DNA from: Phocaeicola_A sp045647865
Lineage (GTDB): Bacteria > Bacteroidota > Bacteroidia > Bacteroidales > Bacteroidaceae
DNA length: 64,000 bases
Assembly: GCA_045647865.1 (NCBI GenBank)
Contig: JAZRMW010000005.1
Coordinates: 1 to 64,000 of the forward strand
Direction: 5' to 3'
The notes beneath the pieces were generated by a model. The model had not been told where the DNA came from. It did no database searches and saw nothing but the letters and a program-made list of their open reading frames with translations. Each line of letters starts with the position of its first letter. Position 1 is the stretch's first letter. A program made the position numbers and the translations under genes. This document shows, piece by piece, positions 36,461 to 45,558 of this stretch.

Positions 36461-37441
36461 TCACTCACCCTTCAGCCGTTTGATATCCTCATCCAATTCT
36501 TTGATACTGTTCAAATGCTCCTGTGAACGTTGAATTTCCTTGTATTTAGAATATTCTTCACCAGCTTTGGATACCGCCAACTGATGAGAAATGTGTCCGG
36601 CATCTTCCAATATATTCTTTTCGTTAAGAGTCAGAACCAGTTTGAGTTTTTCTACCCAGTCACGCATATACATCGGTTTGTGAGCCAACGCTTGTGCTTC
36701 GGCATAAGCAAGGAATTGTTCAACGATTAGTTTGAGCATCTTTATTTCTTCCTCGTTCAAATAATTTTTTCCGATGGTCGTATCAGCTTTCAACACTTTC
36801 TCAGGATAAGTGGTAGAAGTCAACCCCATCAAGGGAAGTGCCGCATTGGCACGATAATAGATAAGTTCGGCAGCAGTCTTTCCACTGACGGCCCACAACA
36901 ATTTATTCTGCACCTCCTTATAAAATGCTAGGGTCATTTCATCAGCAGGGTCATAATCGATACTTGTAGCATAGATGTCCTTTATTTGTTGATAGAAAAC
37001 CCGTTCTGACAAACGGATTTCACGGATACGTTCAAGCAGTTCCTTGAAATAATTCATCGAGGAACCAGTCTTGAATCGTTCGTCATTGATGGAGAACCCC
37101 TTCAAAATATACTCTTGCAAACGTTGGGTAGCCCATATTCGGAATTGCGTACCCTGTTTGGATTTCACACGATAGCCTACCGATATTATCACATCCAAGT
37201 TATAGTAATTCGTTGGTTTGGTAGAAAAATCGGAATTTCCGATTTTTCTCACACTATCCTCCTCTACAAGTTCCCCTTCTTTAAATATGTTCAGTATATG
37301 CTCGTTAATTGTGGAACGTGACTTACCAAACAAAACGGTCATTTGATCCATTGTAAGCCAAACCGTCTTCCCTTCGAACAAGACATCCACTTTGATTGTC
37401 CCGTCCTGTGATTGATATAGTATTATTTCATTATTCTCCAT
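36461..37441 (-). CDS. RhuM family protein
   Basis: A 326-residue protein with the RhuM N-terminus LYQSQDGTIKVDVLFEGKTVWLTMDQMTVLFGKSRSTINEHI, a DNA-binding-like region, and the family block NYYNLDVIISVGYRVKSKQGTQFRIWATQRLQEYI. A C-terminal coiled region follows. RhuM proteins occur on islands and prophages, with no settled biochemical role. It is the promoter-distal end of the accessory island. Confidence 0.9.
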   Translation of the reverse strand: MENNEIILYQSQDGTIKVDVLFEGKTVWLTMDQMTVLFGKSRSTINEHILNIFKEGELVEEDSVRKIGNSDFSTKPTNYYNLDVIISVGYRVKSKQGTQFRIWATQRLQEYILKGFSINDERFKTGSSMNYFKELLERIREIRLSERVFYQQIKDIYATSIDYDPADEMTLAFYKEVQNKLLWAVSGKTAAELIYYRANAALPLMGLTSTTYPEKVLKADTTIGKNYLNEEEIKMLKLIVEQFLAYAEAQALAHKPMYMRDWVEKLKLVLTLNEKNILEDAGHISHQLAVSKAGEEYSKYKEIQRSQEHLNSIKELDEDIKRLKGE

Positions 37442-37452
37442 AATTTCTTAAT

Positions 37453-37563
37453 CTAATGAATCATATCGAAAAAGTATTTATCCATATCCCCCGTGCTTAC
37501 AGTACGTTTAATTCTTGACGTTTCCGTACTGTGGAGCAGTTTGTGAATTTCGTTTTGGGACAT
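37453..37563 (-). pseudogene. N-terminal remnant resembling an AlbA_2/AAA-4 ATP-binding protein
   Basis: A 36-codon frame starts at 37563 (MSQNEIHKLLHSTETSRIKR) and stops at 37453. The ETSRI-ER-TxST-DK pattern resembles the start of AlbA_2-domain proteins common on Bacteroidales islands. The rest of such a gene is absent, so this is probably the residue of a replaced cassette. Family assignment is from memory of motif shape. Confidence 0.45.
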
Positions 37564-37588
37564 ATGGTTGATATATTAATAAGTTTTT

Positions 37589-38020
37589 TCAATCTCGTTT
37601 ATTTATAATACTATTCTTTGTTTTAAAAGTCTCTATTCGAGTTTTCAGTTCTGATATTTCATCGATCTTTTTAGGATTAGTATTGGGTGGCAATGTCTTT
37701 GTTGTCAATCGTAAATTTCTTACGAGAATAGGACTGACTTCAACATATTTGAATTTTGAAAGAATATTCTTTCCATTTATCAATTGACCTTTGAGTCTAT
37801 TATCATTCTTCTTTTCCAATAATCGATAACCCAAAGTCTCAAAACTTTCTAAAATCTCTTCAGACGTGGGTCTAAAATCTAAGTATTTCATGCAAACCCA
37901 CTCAATGGCCTTACTTACATAATCAAATCCATTAGTAGAATATTTTCTTTCGTTTCCACTTTTAGGAAGAAATTCGACAATAAAATTGTTTAATATTTCT
38001 TTTTGTTTATTCGTAGTCAT
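37589..38020 (-). CDS. Hypothetical island protein
   Basis: A 143-residue protein, AT-rich in base composition, without signal peptide or membrane segment. It is Lys- and Asn-rich with helical segments and no motif I recognise. It follows the nuclease-like gene by 110 bp on the same strand and may belong to the restriction cluster. Confidence 0.6.
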   Translation of the reverse strand: MTTNKQKEILNNFIVEFLPKSGNERKYSTNGFDYVSKAIEWVCMKYLDFRPTSEEILESFETLGYRLLEKKNDNRLKGQLINGKNILSKFKYVEVSPILVRNLRLTTKTLPPNTNPKKIDEISELKTRIETFKTKNSIINKRD

Positions 38021-38130
38021 AATTTTTTATCTAATAAAGCCCAAATAACCTAACCATATTTATTTTTATGGTAGTAGAAAGAAATCTTTCCACTTATTCA
38101 TTTTCTATGTCGTTGAGCAATGCTCGAATT

Positions 38131-39105
38131 TTAGTTATTGTTATTATCACATTTACACTCTATTGTTCCTAATCCTACTTTAATAGTCTTTCCCGTTTTA
38201 CACCTTTTACTTGGTGATTTACCACCTATGTAGGCACTAACCAATTGAATACCTTCTTTATCCAACGATTCATCAGCTATGAAATAATCATCTGTTTGTG
38301 AATAAATAAATATACATCCATATCTTGTATCCATTCTATCCATATAATCTTTGAGTTGCTTTGTCCCATCTTTAATTCGAACCAAATCCTTCTCCCCTTT
38401 ATATATTTTCACCTCTATCACATAAGGACCTTTATTACATTGAGGCAACTTAAAATCAACTTCGGCATTACCTATTTTTTCAGAATAATCAAAATCGATT
38501 TCATTATCATATAAATAAAGGCACAAATCTTTATGTAAATCCAATTCATTACTATTCATTAAAGGTATTCCTTCAATATCAGTATAATCGTCTTTCATAG
38601 CTATATTTGCCATTGAAGATCTAATTCCTCCAAAATTACTAATTCTTCTAGCATATCTTTTTATTTGATACGTCATATAGCTATCCTCTTTCAATTGTAA
38701 TATAACGTAATCCAATAATGGCCTAATAAAATCACTCTTAAATAATTGAATATCACTATTTAGCCACTTACATTTTTTGTATGCAGCATTCATATCCAAT
38801 TTATCATTACCTTTTAAGATACGGTATTCATACCAATGAAGACAAAAAGAAAAATAGCTATGTTCGTCATTAGTTAAGAATTCTGTCATTTTATCATAAG
38901 GAAAACCAATTTCTACAGACATTATATCTTCTCTCGAAAAAGGAAAATCCTTCTTTAAACTATTGAAAACCTCTTTACAAAATGGAATATTTTGCAATTT
39001 ACTCATTAAATTAATGGTATTTAGATTAAATAATATATCTGAATTCTTATCCCTGTATTGTTGATAATACCATTCTATTTTTTCTATTATTCTATCTTGC
39101 TTCAT
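38131..39105 (-). CDS. Hypothetical protein with PD-(D/E)XK nuclease-like motif
   Basis: A 324-residue protein of unknown family. Near the C-terminus the string EVDFKL (Asp217), YVIEVKIYKG (Glu231, Lys233) and TKQLKDYM (Gln250) has the D-x(n)-E-x-K...Q arrangement of PD-(D/E)XK nucleases. It lies 55 bp downstream of the MmeI-like gene and is likely cotranscribed. It may be an extra nuclease of the restriction locus. The AT content is higher than in the core genes. Confidence 0.65.
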   Translation of the reverse strand: MKQDRIIEKIEWYYQQYRDKNSDILFNLNTINLMSKLQNIPFCKEVFNSLKKDFPFSREDIMSVEIGFPYDKMTEFLTNDEHSYFSFCLHWYEYRILKGNDKLDMNAAYKKCKWLNSDIQLFKSDFIRPLLDYVILQLKEDSYMTYQIKRYARRISNFGGIRSSMANIAMKDDYTDIEGIPLMNSNELDLHKDLCLYLYDNEIDFDYSEKIGNAEVDFKLPQCNKGPYVIEVKIYKGEKDLVRIKDGTKQLKDYMDRMDTRYGCIFIYSQTDDYFIADESLDKEGIQLVSAYIGGKSPSKRCKTGKTIKVGLGTIECKCDNNNN

Positions 39106-39160
39106 ATCCCCATATTTTACTTAAATCCTTACCTAATTGTATAATACATATAAAAAAATA

Positions 39161-41980
39161 TTACTTTTTACAAATACCCTTATTATTTTGTTTTTTTTCA
39201 ACCTTTTTACTAAGATCTTTATATAATCCTAATAAATGCTTCACAATGTCCATTTCGTCCGTATCGGACTTCAAGCCGTAGAGTTTCAGTACGGCACGGT
39301 CAAGGTTGCGATGCGCCTTGCGAAGGTCAGACGGCATGAACTTGTGGTCATACATGTCCGCAAGGGAACTTTCGGAATAAAGACTTCTTGTATCAAGTAC
39401 GACTTGTGCTAATTCTTTGATATATTCCTTTTCTTCTTCTGTCGCTTCTGGCCAAGGGAAATTATTATATACTATAGTGTTAGAATAACGATAATCGCTT
39501 TTTAACTTACCACCTATAACTCTCACCCATGCCATATGAAGCGAACTTGTCAGTATTCCATATTCGTAAACTGACGCATCGGGTACAATGAAAGCAAGAT
39601 TAGTAACTATTGTATTTTTATCGATGAAGCCAATAGGAATATATTCCCTTTTCTCTGAAGACACTTCCGGCACAACTAAACACGAATCCGGATTATTGGT
39701 TTCACGGAAAAGCCAAGGGGTATCCGCTAATTTCTGTCTACCTTTATCCGTTGAAGCAAGTCGTATTTCTCTACATTTTTCCACTCGGTTACGGATATAC
39801 GGAATACTTCGGATGACTGACGGAGATACGCCTTTCAACCAAAGACAATAACGCTCCAAATTATTGATGTATTCTTCTGAACCTATCAATGGTTTAATAT
39901 ACATAAGTACTTCGGGAAGATTCTTTACTACATTATGGTATTCTTCCGCTTCTATTATCAGACATCCTCCGTCTGTAGGTCTGTTACCAGTTCTCATCTT
40001 CGAGGAATCGCACAATGACTTGGTTCGCTTCAATACCCAAATATCCTCAAAGTCCATCAAGTAAGCATTGATGTGTTTCGCTTCCTGCTTGGAAATTCCA
40101 TCAAACAGAACAGGAGAACGTTTCTGATTGTCTGCGTTGAATCCTATAATTACACAAAAGACATTCGCCTGTCCATCCCATGTAAATGTTCGCCATGCAA
40201 AGTCTATATGTACTTTGTATTGCTCCATCAATTGTTTCCATAAACAAGATACATGTTCACCTTGTACGATACTATTGGTAGAAACTAGAGCTGTATGAAT
40301 CTTTGAATTCTTCTGCATCATCTGCGATGCTTTCACAAACCATCCCGAAACAAAGTCCATCTTCTTTGCACTGGGATATGGTTTCTTTTTGTCGTCTATC
40401 AATACAAACTCCTTATCTGCCTTCTGCTCTTTTGACTGGTCTTTATACCCCAAAAAAGGTGGATTTCCCACAATATACGAAAGACTTTCAGCTGAAACTA
40501 CCTCGTTCCAGTCTGTTCGCAAAGCATTACCCTTAACGATGTTAGCATAACTTTTCAACGGTAGATAGGGTTCATTAAACTTCACAATGCTGTAAGTTTC
40601 CTTGCGCATTTGAAATTCGGCTATCCACATGGCGGTTTTGGCCACCGACACGGCAAAGTCGTTTATCTCTATGCCGTGAAACTGTCCAATACTTACCACA
40701 ATTGGGGTCATCCATTCTGCTTCAAAGATATATCCTTCGCCATACCTAGCCTTAATCACCACATTTTCAATACGTCTGAGTGACAGATAAGTCTCTGTCA
40801 AGAAATTCCCGCTTCCACATGCTGGATCTAAGCATTGAATACGTCCTAATTTCTTGTGGAAATCTCGTAAACGTTGTTTTTTCAACCATTCAGCTTTAAG
40901 AGAAAGGATGCTACTCAGTTCATCTTTTAAATCGTCGAGGAACAACGGATCAATCACTTTATGAATGTTCTCTATTGAAGTGTAGTGCATACCTCCGTCA
41001 TGGCGTGTTTCGGGATTCAGTGTATCTTCAAAGATTCCACCGAAAATGGTGGGAGAAATATTCTCCCAATTAAAATTATCACTTGACTTTTCGACAAGCA
41101 GTTGCTTCACCTCTTCCGTAATGGGCGGTATACCAATGGCAGTGTCTTGAAACAAGCCGCCGTTTACATAGTCGAACTCCTTAGCCTTAGGGTCAATAAA
41201 AAGATTGTCCCTATTTGCAGTACCGAGGGCAGTAAATAAGTCGTGCAACTTGTATTGAAGTTCGTTAGAACTATATGGACGGAGATAATTACCGAATTGA
41301 TTTTTTTCAAAAATACCGGCATCTTCCGCAAATAAACAAAACACCAATCGTACGCACAAGACATTGAGTTCGTGCATAGCTCGTTCATCAAGTATCTTAT
41401 ACTGTTTCTGTAGTTCGGCATAAATTTCACCAATCAGCTTTCCAGCTTTACGACTCACGTCCACTTCCTTATATATATGTGTACTGGTGATGTTTTGTAG
41501 GAATGCGAGTCGATGGTATTCCTTGGGCAGGTCTTCAAGGGATACAGACTGGTATTCATCAGCCCGTTCACTGTTCAAGTCATGTATACGAAATTCTTCA
41601 AAGTTACACACCACAATCCAGTTGGGACGCTCGTCGTTCTTCAAGTTATCTGCATATCGTTTGGCTTGTTCATACGGAGTAAGAAGGATTCCACCGCTCT
41701 GTTCTATTTTACGGTCAAGATTAACACCTTGGCTCTTCTGTTCTATCAACACCTTTGTCGATGCGATATATCCGTCAATACGCTTAGGTTTTGGCTCACC
41801 CGGCACACGCACACGCTTTTCAAAGTCGATGAACACACTAGGATACTCTACACCATAAACATGCTGTAATAGATCCTCCCAGAACTGGATGGTAATTTCG
41901 TTTTCTGTTTTCTTCTGAATATTCTTTTTCCATCGTTTTAAAAAATCGGAAACTGCTTTTTTTTGTTCGATTGATTTCAT
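39161..41980 (-). CDS. Type IIL (MmeI-like) restriction-modification fusion protein
   Basis: A 939-residue protein close in length to MmeI. The N-terminal nuclease shows RIDGYIASTKVLIEQK, with Asp69, Glu80 and Lys82 as the catalytic set. After a helical spacer comes the N6-adenine methyltransferase with motif I DPACGSGNFL (385-394) and motif IV NPPF (506-509). The remaining ~400 residues would hold target recognition and the C-terminal domain. A single chain therefore cuts and methylates. The recognition sequence cannot be read from this. It heads the three-gene minus-strand restriction cluster. Confidence 0.9.
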   Translation of the reverse strand: MKSIEQKKAVSDFLKRWKKNIQKKTENEITIQFWEDLLQHVYGVEYPSVFIDFEKRVRVPGEPKPKRIDGYIASTKVLIEQKSQGVNLDRKIEQSGGILLTPYEQAKRYADNLKNDERPNWIVVCNFEEFRIHDLNSERADEYQSVSLEDLPKEYHRLAFLQNITSTHIYKEVDVSRKAGKLIGEIYAELQKQYKILDERAMHELNVLCVRLVFCLFAEDAGIFEKNQFGNYLRPYSSNELQYKLHDLFTALGTANRDNLFIDPKAKEFDYVNGGLFQDTAIGIPPITEEVKQLLVEKSSDNFNWENISPTIFGGIFEDTLNPETRHDGGMHYTSIENIHKVIDPLFLDDLKDELSSILSLKAEWLKKQRLRDFHKKLGRIQCLDPACGSGNFLTETYLSLRRIENVVIKARYGEGYIFEAEWMTPIVVSIGQFHGIEINDFAVSVAKTAMWIAEFQMRKETYSIVKFNEPYLPLKSYANIVKGNALRTDWNEVVSAESLSYIVGNPPFLGYKDQSKEQKADKEFVLIDDKKKPYPSAKKMDFVSGWFVKASQMMQKNSKIHTALVSTNSIVQGEHVSCLWKQLMEQYKVHIDFAWRTFTWDGQANVFCVIIGFNADNQKRSPVLFDGISKQEAKHINAYLMDFEDIWVLKRTKSLCDSSKMRTGNRPTDGGCLIIEAEEYHNVVKNLPEVLMYIKPLIGSEEYINNLERYCLWLKGVSPSVIRSIPYIRNRVEKCREIRLASTDKGRQKLADTPWLFRETNNPDSCLVVPEVSSEKREYIPIGFIDKNTIVTNLAFIVPDASVYEYGILTSSLHMAWVRVIGGKLKSDYRYSNTIVYNNFPWPEATEEEKEYIKELAQVVLDTRSLYSESSLADMYDHKFMPSDLRKAHRNLDRAVLKLYGLKSDTDEMDIVKHLLGLYKDLSKKVEKKQNNKGICKK

Positions 41981-42196
41981 ATCGATTCCAGTTTAAATGT
42001 CTTAATGTAACCTTTGCTGATTATTATTCATTAATCAAACAAGCGTACCTTTGTCAGGGATAAATTGGGGTCAATGCTTATCAACTTCTATGCTAATTCT
42101 GTCAGCGTGAATAATTCGGGATAACCAGATTGTAGAAATACAAAACTTGACTTTTTCATTCATTCTTCAAATTAAGAATTACACCAATAAACTATG

Positions 42197-42237
42197 CAAA
42201 ACTATTAAAATGACTCCTATGTGTGCAAATTTGCACA
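42197..42237 (-). promoter_or_regulatory. Candidate MmeI-like gene promoter with palindromic operator
   Basis: TAGTTTTG (42197-42204, minus strand) fits the -7 consensus. The -33 TTTG sits 21 bp upstream inside the perfect 16-bp palindrome tgtgcaaatttgcaca (42222-42237). The leader to the gene start at 41980 would be about 210 nt. Confidence 0.5.
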
Positions 42238-42309
42238 TATGATATTTCTGTCGAGTTCTTCTTCCTTGAAACTAATGAATCTTTTCTTTCCATGAGAATT
42301 TTATTAAAA

Positions 42310-42530
42310 AGGTATTCGCCCACAAAATTAACATAAACCCATCAGAAAACAAAATATATCAATTGTTTTTTATAGAAACTGACCATAAGAATATAAAAAA
42401 GAAAGGGCAAAGCCCATCAGCCTTGCCCTTCACCATTTCCTATTCTTCCAACTCTTCAGTAACTATACGACGAGTTTCCTTTTTGTAATCCCGGCGATTG
42501 TATGATTCACCTCGACACATCCAACAACTA
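42310..42530 (-). repeat. Island junction repeat 1 (promoter + terminator + gene 3' end)
   Basis: In plus order it contains a minus-strand promoter (TAATTTTG at 42323-42330; TTTG at 42350-42353; 19-bp spacing), an aattgttttttatagaaac segment, a hairpin gggcaaag...ccttgccc (42414-42430) as terminator, and the 3' end of the CxCxMC gene. Copies with about 80-85% identity by eye occur at 44304-44508 and 45340-45549. Confidence 0.85.
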
Positions 42531-42718
42531 CAGGGAGTGCCCGTAGTTTTATAGACGTAGCTCCCTTTCTGCTTGGCCAGCTCGAACCAATGCGGATCAT
42601 CGATAAGATTACCGTCTTCATCCCATGCGCCCCACTTGAATGTGGCACGCAAAATCATTCTCGCCTTAAACAAACGCCATTGATGACGCTTTCTCCAAAG
42701 TTTGTTTCTTTTTTCCAT
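42440..42718 (-). CDS. Small basic CxCxMC protein, function unknown
   Basis: A 92-residue protein with a very basic start (KRNKLWRKRHQWRLFKARM), the middle WGAWDEDGNLIDDPHWFELAKQ and the Cys motif TPCSCWMCRGESYNRRDYKKE, which could bind a metal. No signal peptide. The 3' ends of two further copies survive as remnants at 44436-44508 and 45463-45549, so it was probably a multicopy gene of this island. I recall similar small proteins in Bacteroidota but no known function. Confidence 0.7.
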   Translation of the reverse strand: MEKRNKLWRKRHQWRLFKARMILRATFKWGAWDEDGNLIDDPHWFELAKQKGSYVYKTTGTPCSCWMCRGESYNRRDYKKETRRIVTEELEE

Positions 42719-42875
42719 CGTCTCGTTCTATTACATGAATTATGAACGATGGATTCAATAATGAGAAATTTCTTGTCGTCTCCATAGCGATATAATTTTT
42801 ACAATGAATAATTACTCCATAAAAAACAAAAGTTATGCCAACACCGCATTCAGACATTTTGGCAGGAATGAAGAG

Positions 42876-43241
42876 TTACACTCCCAGCACTATATCGGGG
42901 TCTATATCCAATTCCTTACTGATGACTCGTGCTACTTTCAACGTTGGTTCAGTCGTTCCTAAAAGAATATTAGTGACTTCAGCCACACTTATACCAAGCA
43001 TCATAGCGAGGTCATTCTCCGACAAATCTTTTTCCTCCATACGCAACTTGATGACATCAACCAACGCTGGTTCACCAACAGCATAGTGCTCTTCGGAATA
43101 GTCTGCAACCAAACCACTAAGCAACACAAATTCAATGTAAGTAGGATCGTCCGTAGGCATATCTTCGCGAATCAATGGCAACAGTTGTTCCACCCGTTGT
43201 TCTGCCCATGCGTACTGTATTTCATTTTCAATCTTAGCCAT
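42876..43241 (-). CDS. HTH (XRE/HigA-like) antitoxin-type protein
   Basis: A 121-residue protein whose C-terminal half is a Cro/XRE helix-turn-helix (SENDLAMMLGISVAEVTNILLG, then PTLKVARVISKELDID), preceded by a HigA-like region. It starts 7 bp after the RelA/SpoT-domain gene, so the pair is an operon with the layout toxin-antitoxin. It may repress the shared promoter and neutralise the upstream protein; both are inferences. Confidence 0.82.
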   Translation of the reverse strand: MAKIENEIQYAWAEQRVEQLLPLIREDMPTDDPTYIEFVLLSGLVADYSEEHYAVGEPALVDVIKLRMEEKDLSENDLAMMLGISVAEVTNILLGTTEPTLKVARVISKELDIDPDIVLGV

Positions 43242-43248
43242 AGTTATC

Positions 43249-44295
43249 TTACTTATGTTTTAAAAAGTCAAGTTTACATTTTTCTTCAAATTCATTCAGC
43301 ACTTCAATGAACATTTCAGTATCAAGGAAGTAACTTGGATAGGCTTTCTGTAGTTTTTCAATCTTCTTCATGGAGACCATCAAGGCTGCTTCTTTTGACG
43401 TAATGGAGTGCTCTATTTTTGAGAAGAGTTCGGATGCAAGGACTTCTTCTTTTGAATCGAAACACTTGATTTTTACACGCTTGTTTATAAAATCTATAAC
43501 CAACACACAACAGCAATCACCCGCCAGCTTGTATCCTTCAAAATCAACGTCAACCCTCAATGCTCTGAGTGTGTCAACCAATTTATGTTTGTTGGAATAA
43601 GAAAAATACTCTTGGTAAAGTTGCTCGTCGGAGTAATGTTCATATCCAGGAAGAACCGCTTTATCCTCCAGCTTTGAGAATATAGCACAGACCAATTTAA
43701 AGAATCCCCGCCATACACTTCCGTCCTGCAAAGATGCCTTCAGAGAGGTGCCTGAAATAAGACTGGCCGTCTCCACAGCCATGGCCCAACTATGCTGAAT
43801 TGTAGTACGTATCTGTAATTCTATTTGCAGACCATCCAGCTCTTGATTTTCAGAATGGTATTTATATACATAGTGAATACTGCGGTATCCACTTACTTTA
43901 GGAGATGAAATATAATCATAGATTTTCTTGAGGGTAAAATGTTGGGGTACATACGATAATATGACCGTCTCCACCTTCTCCAAGGTAATTGTATCAGGAA
44001 AGACAAAACGGATACCGCCAATGTCGTGCAATCCTCCAAGCCCCATATTACCCTCTTTGTTATTGCGTATTTTTTCGACAATGGACTGCATTCGCTTGAT
44101 TCGTTGCGAAGAGAATTCGAAAGAAATGCCATGTTTTGACAACAAGGCAGTCAGTTCTTCGTTCAGTTCGCGAAGAACGGGAAGATGTGACTTGCGCCAA
44201 TCGGTCACCAATTCCATAGCTTGCTGACGCTCGAATGGCTCATCACCAATCAAAGCAAAACCTGCTCTATCTATTTCTTTTCTTTTATATTTCAT
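43249..44295 (-). CDS. RelA/SpoT-domain nucleotidyltransferase, candidate toxSAS
   Basis: A 348-residue protein with the synthetase domain at ~20-190: RIKRMQSIVEKI, DIGGIRFVF, SPKVSGYRSIHYVYK and IELQIRTTIQHSWA. There is no hydrolase domain. The C-terminal ~150 residues are helical and not recognised. Toxic small alarmone synthetases use this fold to pyrophosphorylate adenosine nucleotides or tRNA ends. The 22-nt leader from the junction promoter and the tightly linked HTH gene support a toxin-antitoxin pair, not housekeeping ppGpp control. Confidence 0.82.
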   Translation of the reverse strand: MKYKRKEIDRAGFALIGDEPFERQQAMELVTDWRKSHLPVLRELNEELTALLSKHGISFEFSSQRIKRMQSIVEKIRNNKEGNMGLGGLHDIGGIRFVFPDTITLEKVETVILSYVPQHFTLKKIYDYISSPKVSGYRSIHYVYKYHSENQELDGLQIELQIRTTIQHSWAMAVETASLISGTSLKASLQDGSVWRGFFKLVCAIFSKLEDKAVLPGYEHYSDEQLYQEYFSYSNKHKLVDTLRALRVDVDFEGYKLAGDCCCVLVIDFINKRVKIKCFDSKEEVLASELFSKIEHSITSKEAALMVSMKKIEKLQKAYPSYFLDTEMFIEVLNEFEEKCKLDFLKHK

Positions 44296-44303
44296 GGTAA
44301 TAT

Positions 44304-44508
44304 AGCATTCTGCCTACAAAATTAGCACAATCCGATCGGAATACAAAACATATTGACAGTTTTTTATAGAAACAGACCGCAAGTGTCTAAAATAAGAAAG
44401 GGTAAAGCCTCATTCAGCCTTACCCTTTTCCATTTCTACTCTTCCAACTCTTCTGTGACTATACGACGAGTTTCATTCTTGTAAATCCGACGAATGTATG
44501 ATTCATTT
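44304..44508 (-). repeat. Island junction repeat 2 with 3' remnant of a CxCxMC gene
   Basis: The promoter part has TAATTTTG (44317-44324) and TTTG (44344-44347), spaced 19 bp and directly serving the RelA/SpoT-domain gene. Then come a gggtaaag...cttaccc hairpin and codons reading NESYIRRIYKNETRRIVTEE and a stop (44436-44438). The KilA-N stop codon lies inside this remnant. Confidence 0.85.
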
Positions 44509-45303
44509 TAACAATTTCCTGTCCCCATCCCCTTCCAGCACTTTCATCTGCTGAATGGCTATCTGATTGAGCTTCACAAGGCGTTCGGTTTGGGGAAGAC
44601 CATCATTGATGAGGACGGCATTGATGTTCTCCATATTGGAAAGGCAAATAAGTTCATTGATGGTGGCATAATCGCGGATATTTCCCTTCAGTTCAGGATT
44701 GGCTTCACGCCATTGTTTGGCTGTTATTCCGAACATGGCTACATTCAACACATCGGCCTCCTCTGCATAGATGACGCTTGCCTGTGCAGCAGTCACCTCT
44801 TCGGGGATAAGATTACTCTTAATGGCATCCGTATGAATGCGGTAGTTTATCTTTGAAAGTTCCCGTTTGGCTGACCAACCAAGAAACTTTTGTTCTTCGG
44901 CTTTGAGGCGTTGGAATTCACTTATAAGATACACTTTAAACTCCGGACTAATCCACATCGCAAATTCAAAAGCAATATCTTTGTGTGCATAGGTGCCACC
45001 ATAACGTCCGGCTTTCGAAATGATACCAATTGCATTAGTTTTTTCCATCCACTCTTTTGCACTCAAACGATAATTGTTCAAACCTGCTTGACTTTTAATT
45101 ATGTCGAATTCGGCACAATTAAAATTGGAATTATTCAATTGCTCCCATATACCAAGGAACTCTACGGTATTCCTATTGCGCAACCAATTGGAAAAAAAGA
45201 ACTCACCATCCTTTGCTTTCAGCATATCTGTAAGGCTGATGTAATCTTCATCTTTAACTTTCAAGACCGAGATTTCTGTATCTTTTACAATTATCTTTGC
45301 CAT
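44503..45303 (-). CDS. KilA-N domain protein
   Basis: A 266-residue protein with the KilA-N domain at ~10-125: YISLTDMLKAKDGEFFFSNWLRNRNTVEFLGIWE and then GRYGGTYAHKDIAFEFAMWISPEFKVYLISEF. The C-terminal part is helical. KilA-N proteins are DNA-binding proteins of phages and mobile islands. Its last codons and TGA lie within the conserved junction repeat, so the stop is supplied by old CxCxMC sequence in another frame. Confidence 0.9.
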   Translation of the reverse strand: MAKIIVKDTEISVLKVKDEDYISLTDMLKAKDGEFFFSNWLRNRNTVEFLGIWEQLNNSNFNCAEFDIIKSQAGLNNYRLSAKEWMEKTNAIGIISKAGRYGGTYAHKDIAFEFAMWISPEFKVYLISEFQRLKAEEQKFLGWSAKRELSKINYRIHTDAIKSNLIPEEVTAAQASVIYAEEADVLNVAMFGITAKQWREANPELKGNIRDYATINELICLSNMENINAVLINDGLPQTERLVKLNQIAIQQMKVLEGDGDRKLLK

Positions 45304-45339
45304 ACTTAGCTACGTTCTTACATTCATATCAAAATTCTA

Positions 45340-45549
45340 ATACTGCCTACAAAGATACACAAACCTATCGTAATACAAAATATATTGATGTATTTTATTT
45401 AAAGAATGTAAGAATATAAAAAAGAAAGGGCAAAGCCCCTCGGCCTTGCTCTTCATCATTTCCTATTCTTCCAACTCTTTAATAACTATACGACGAGTTT
45501 CCTTTTTGTAATCCCAGCGATTGTATGATTCTCACCGACACATCCAACA
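45340..45549 (-). repeat. Island junction repeat 3 with 3' remnant of a CxCxMC gene
   Basis: The promoter part has TATCTTTG (45350-45357) and TTTG (45376-45379), spaced 18 bp, serving KilA-N. A gggcaaag...ccttgctc hairpin follows, then a remnant whose codons read CWMCR-stop-ESYNRWDYKKETRRIV and onward to the terminal TAG (45463-45465). The internal TGA shows it is a pseudogene piece. Confidence 0.85.
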
Positions 45550-45558
45550 AGCGTATAA

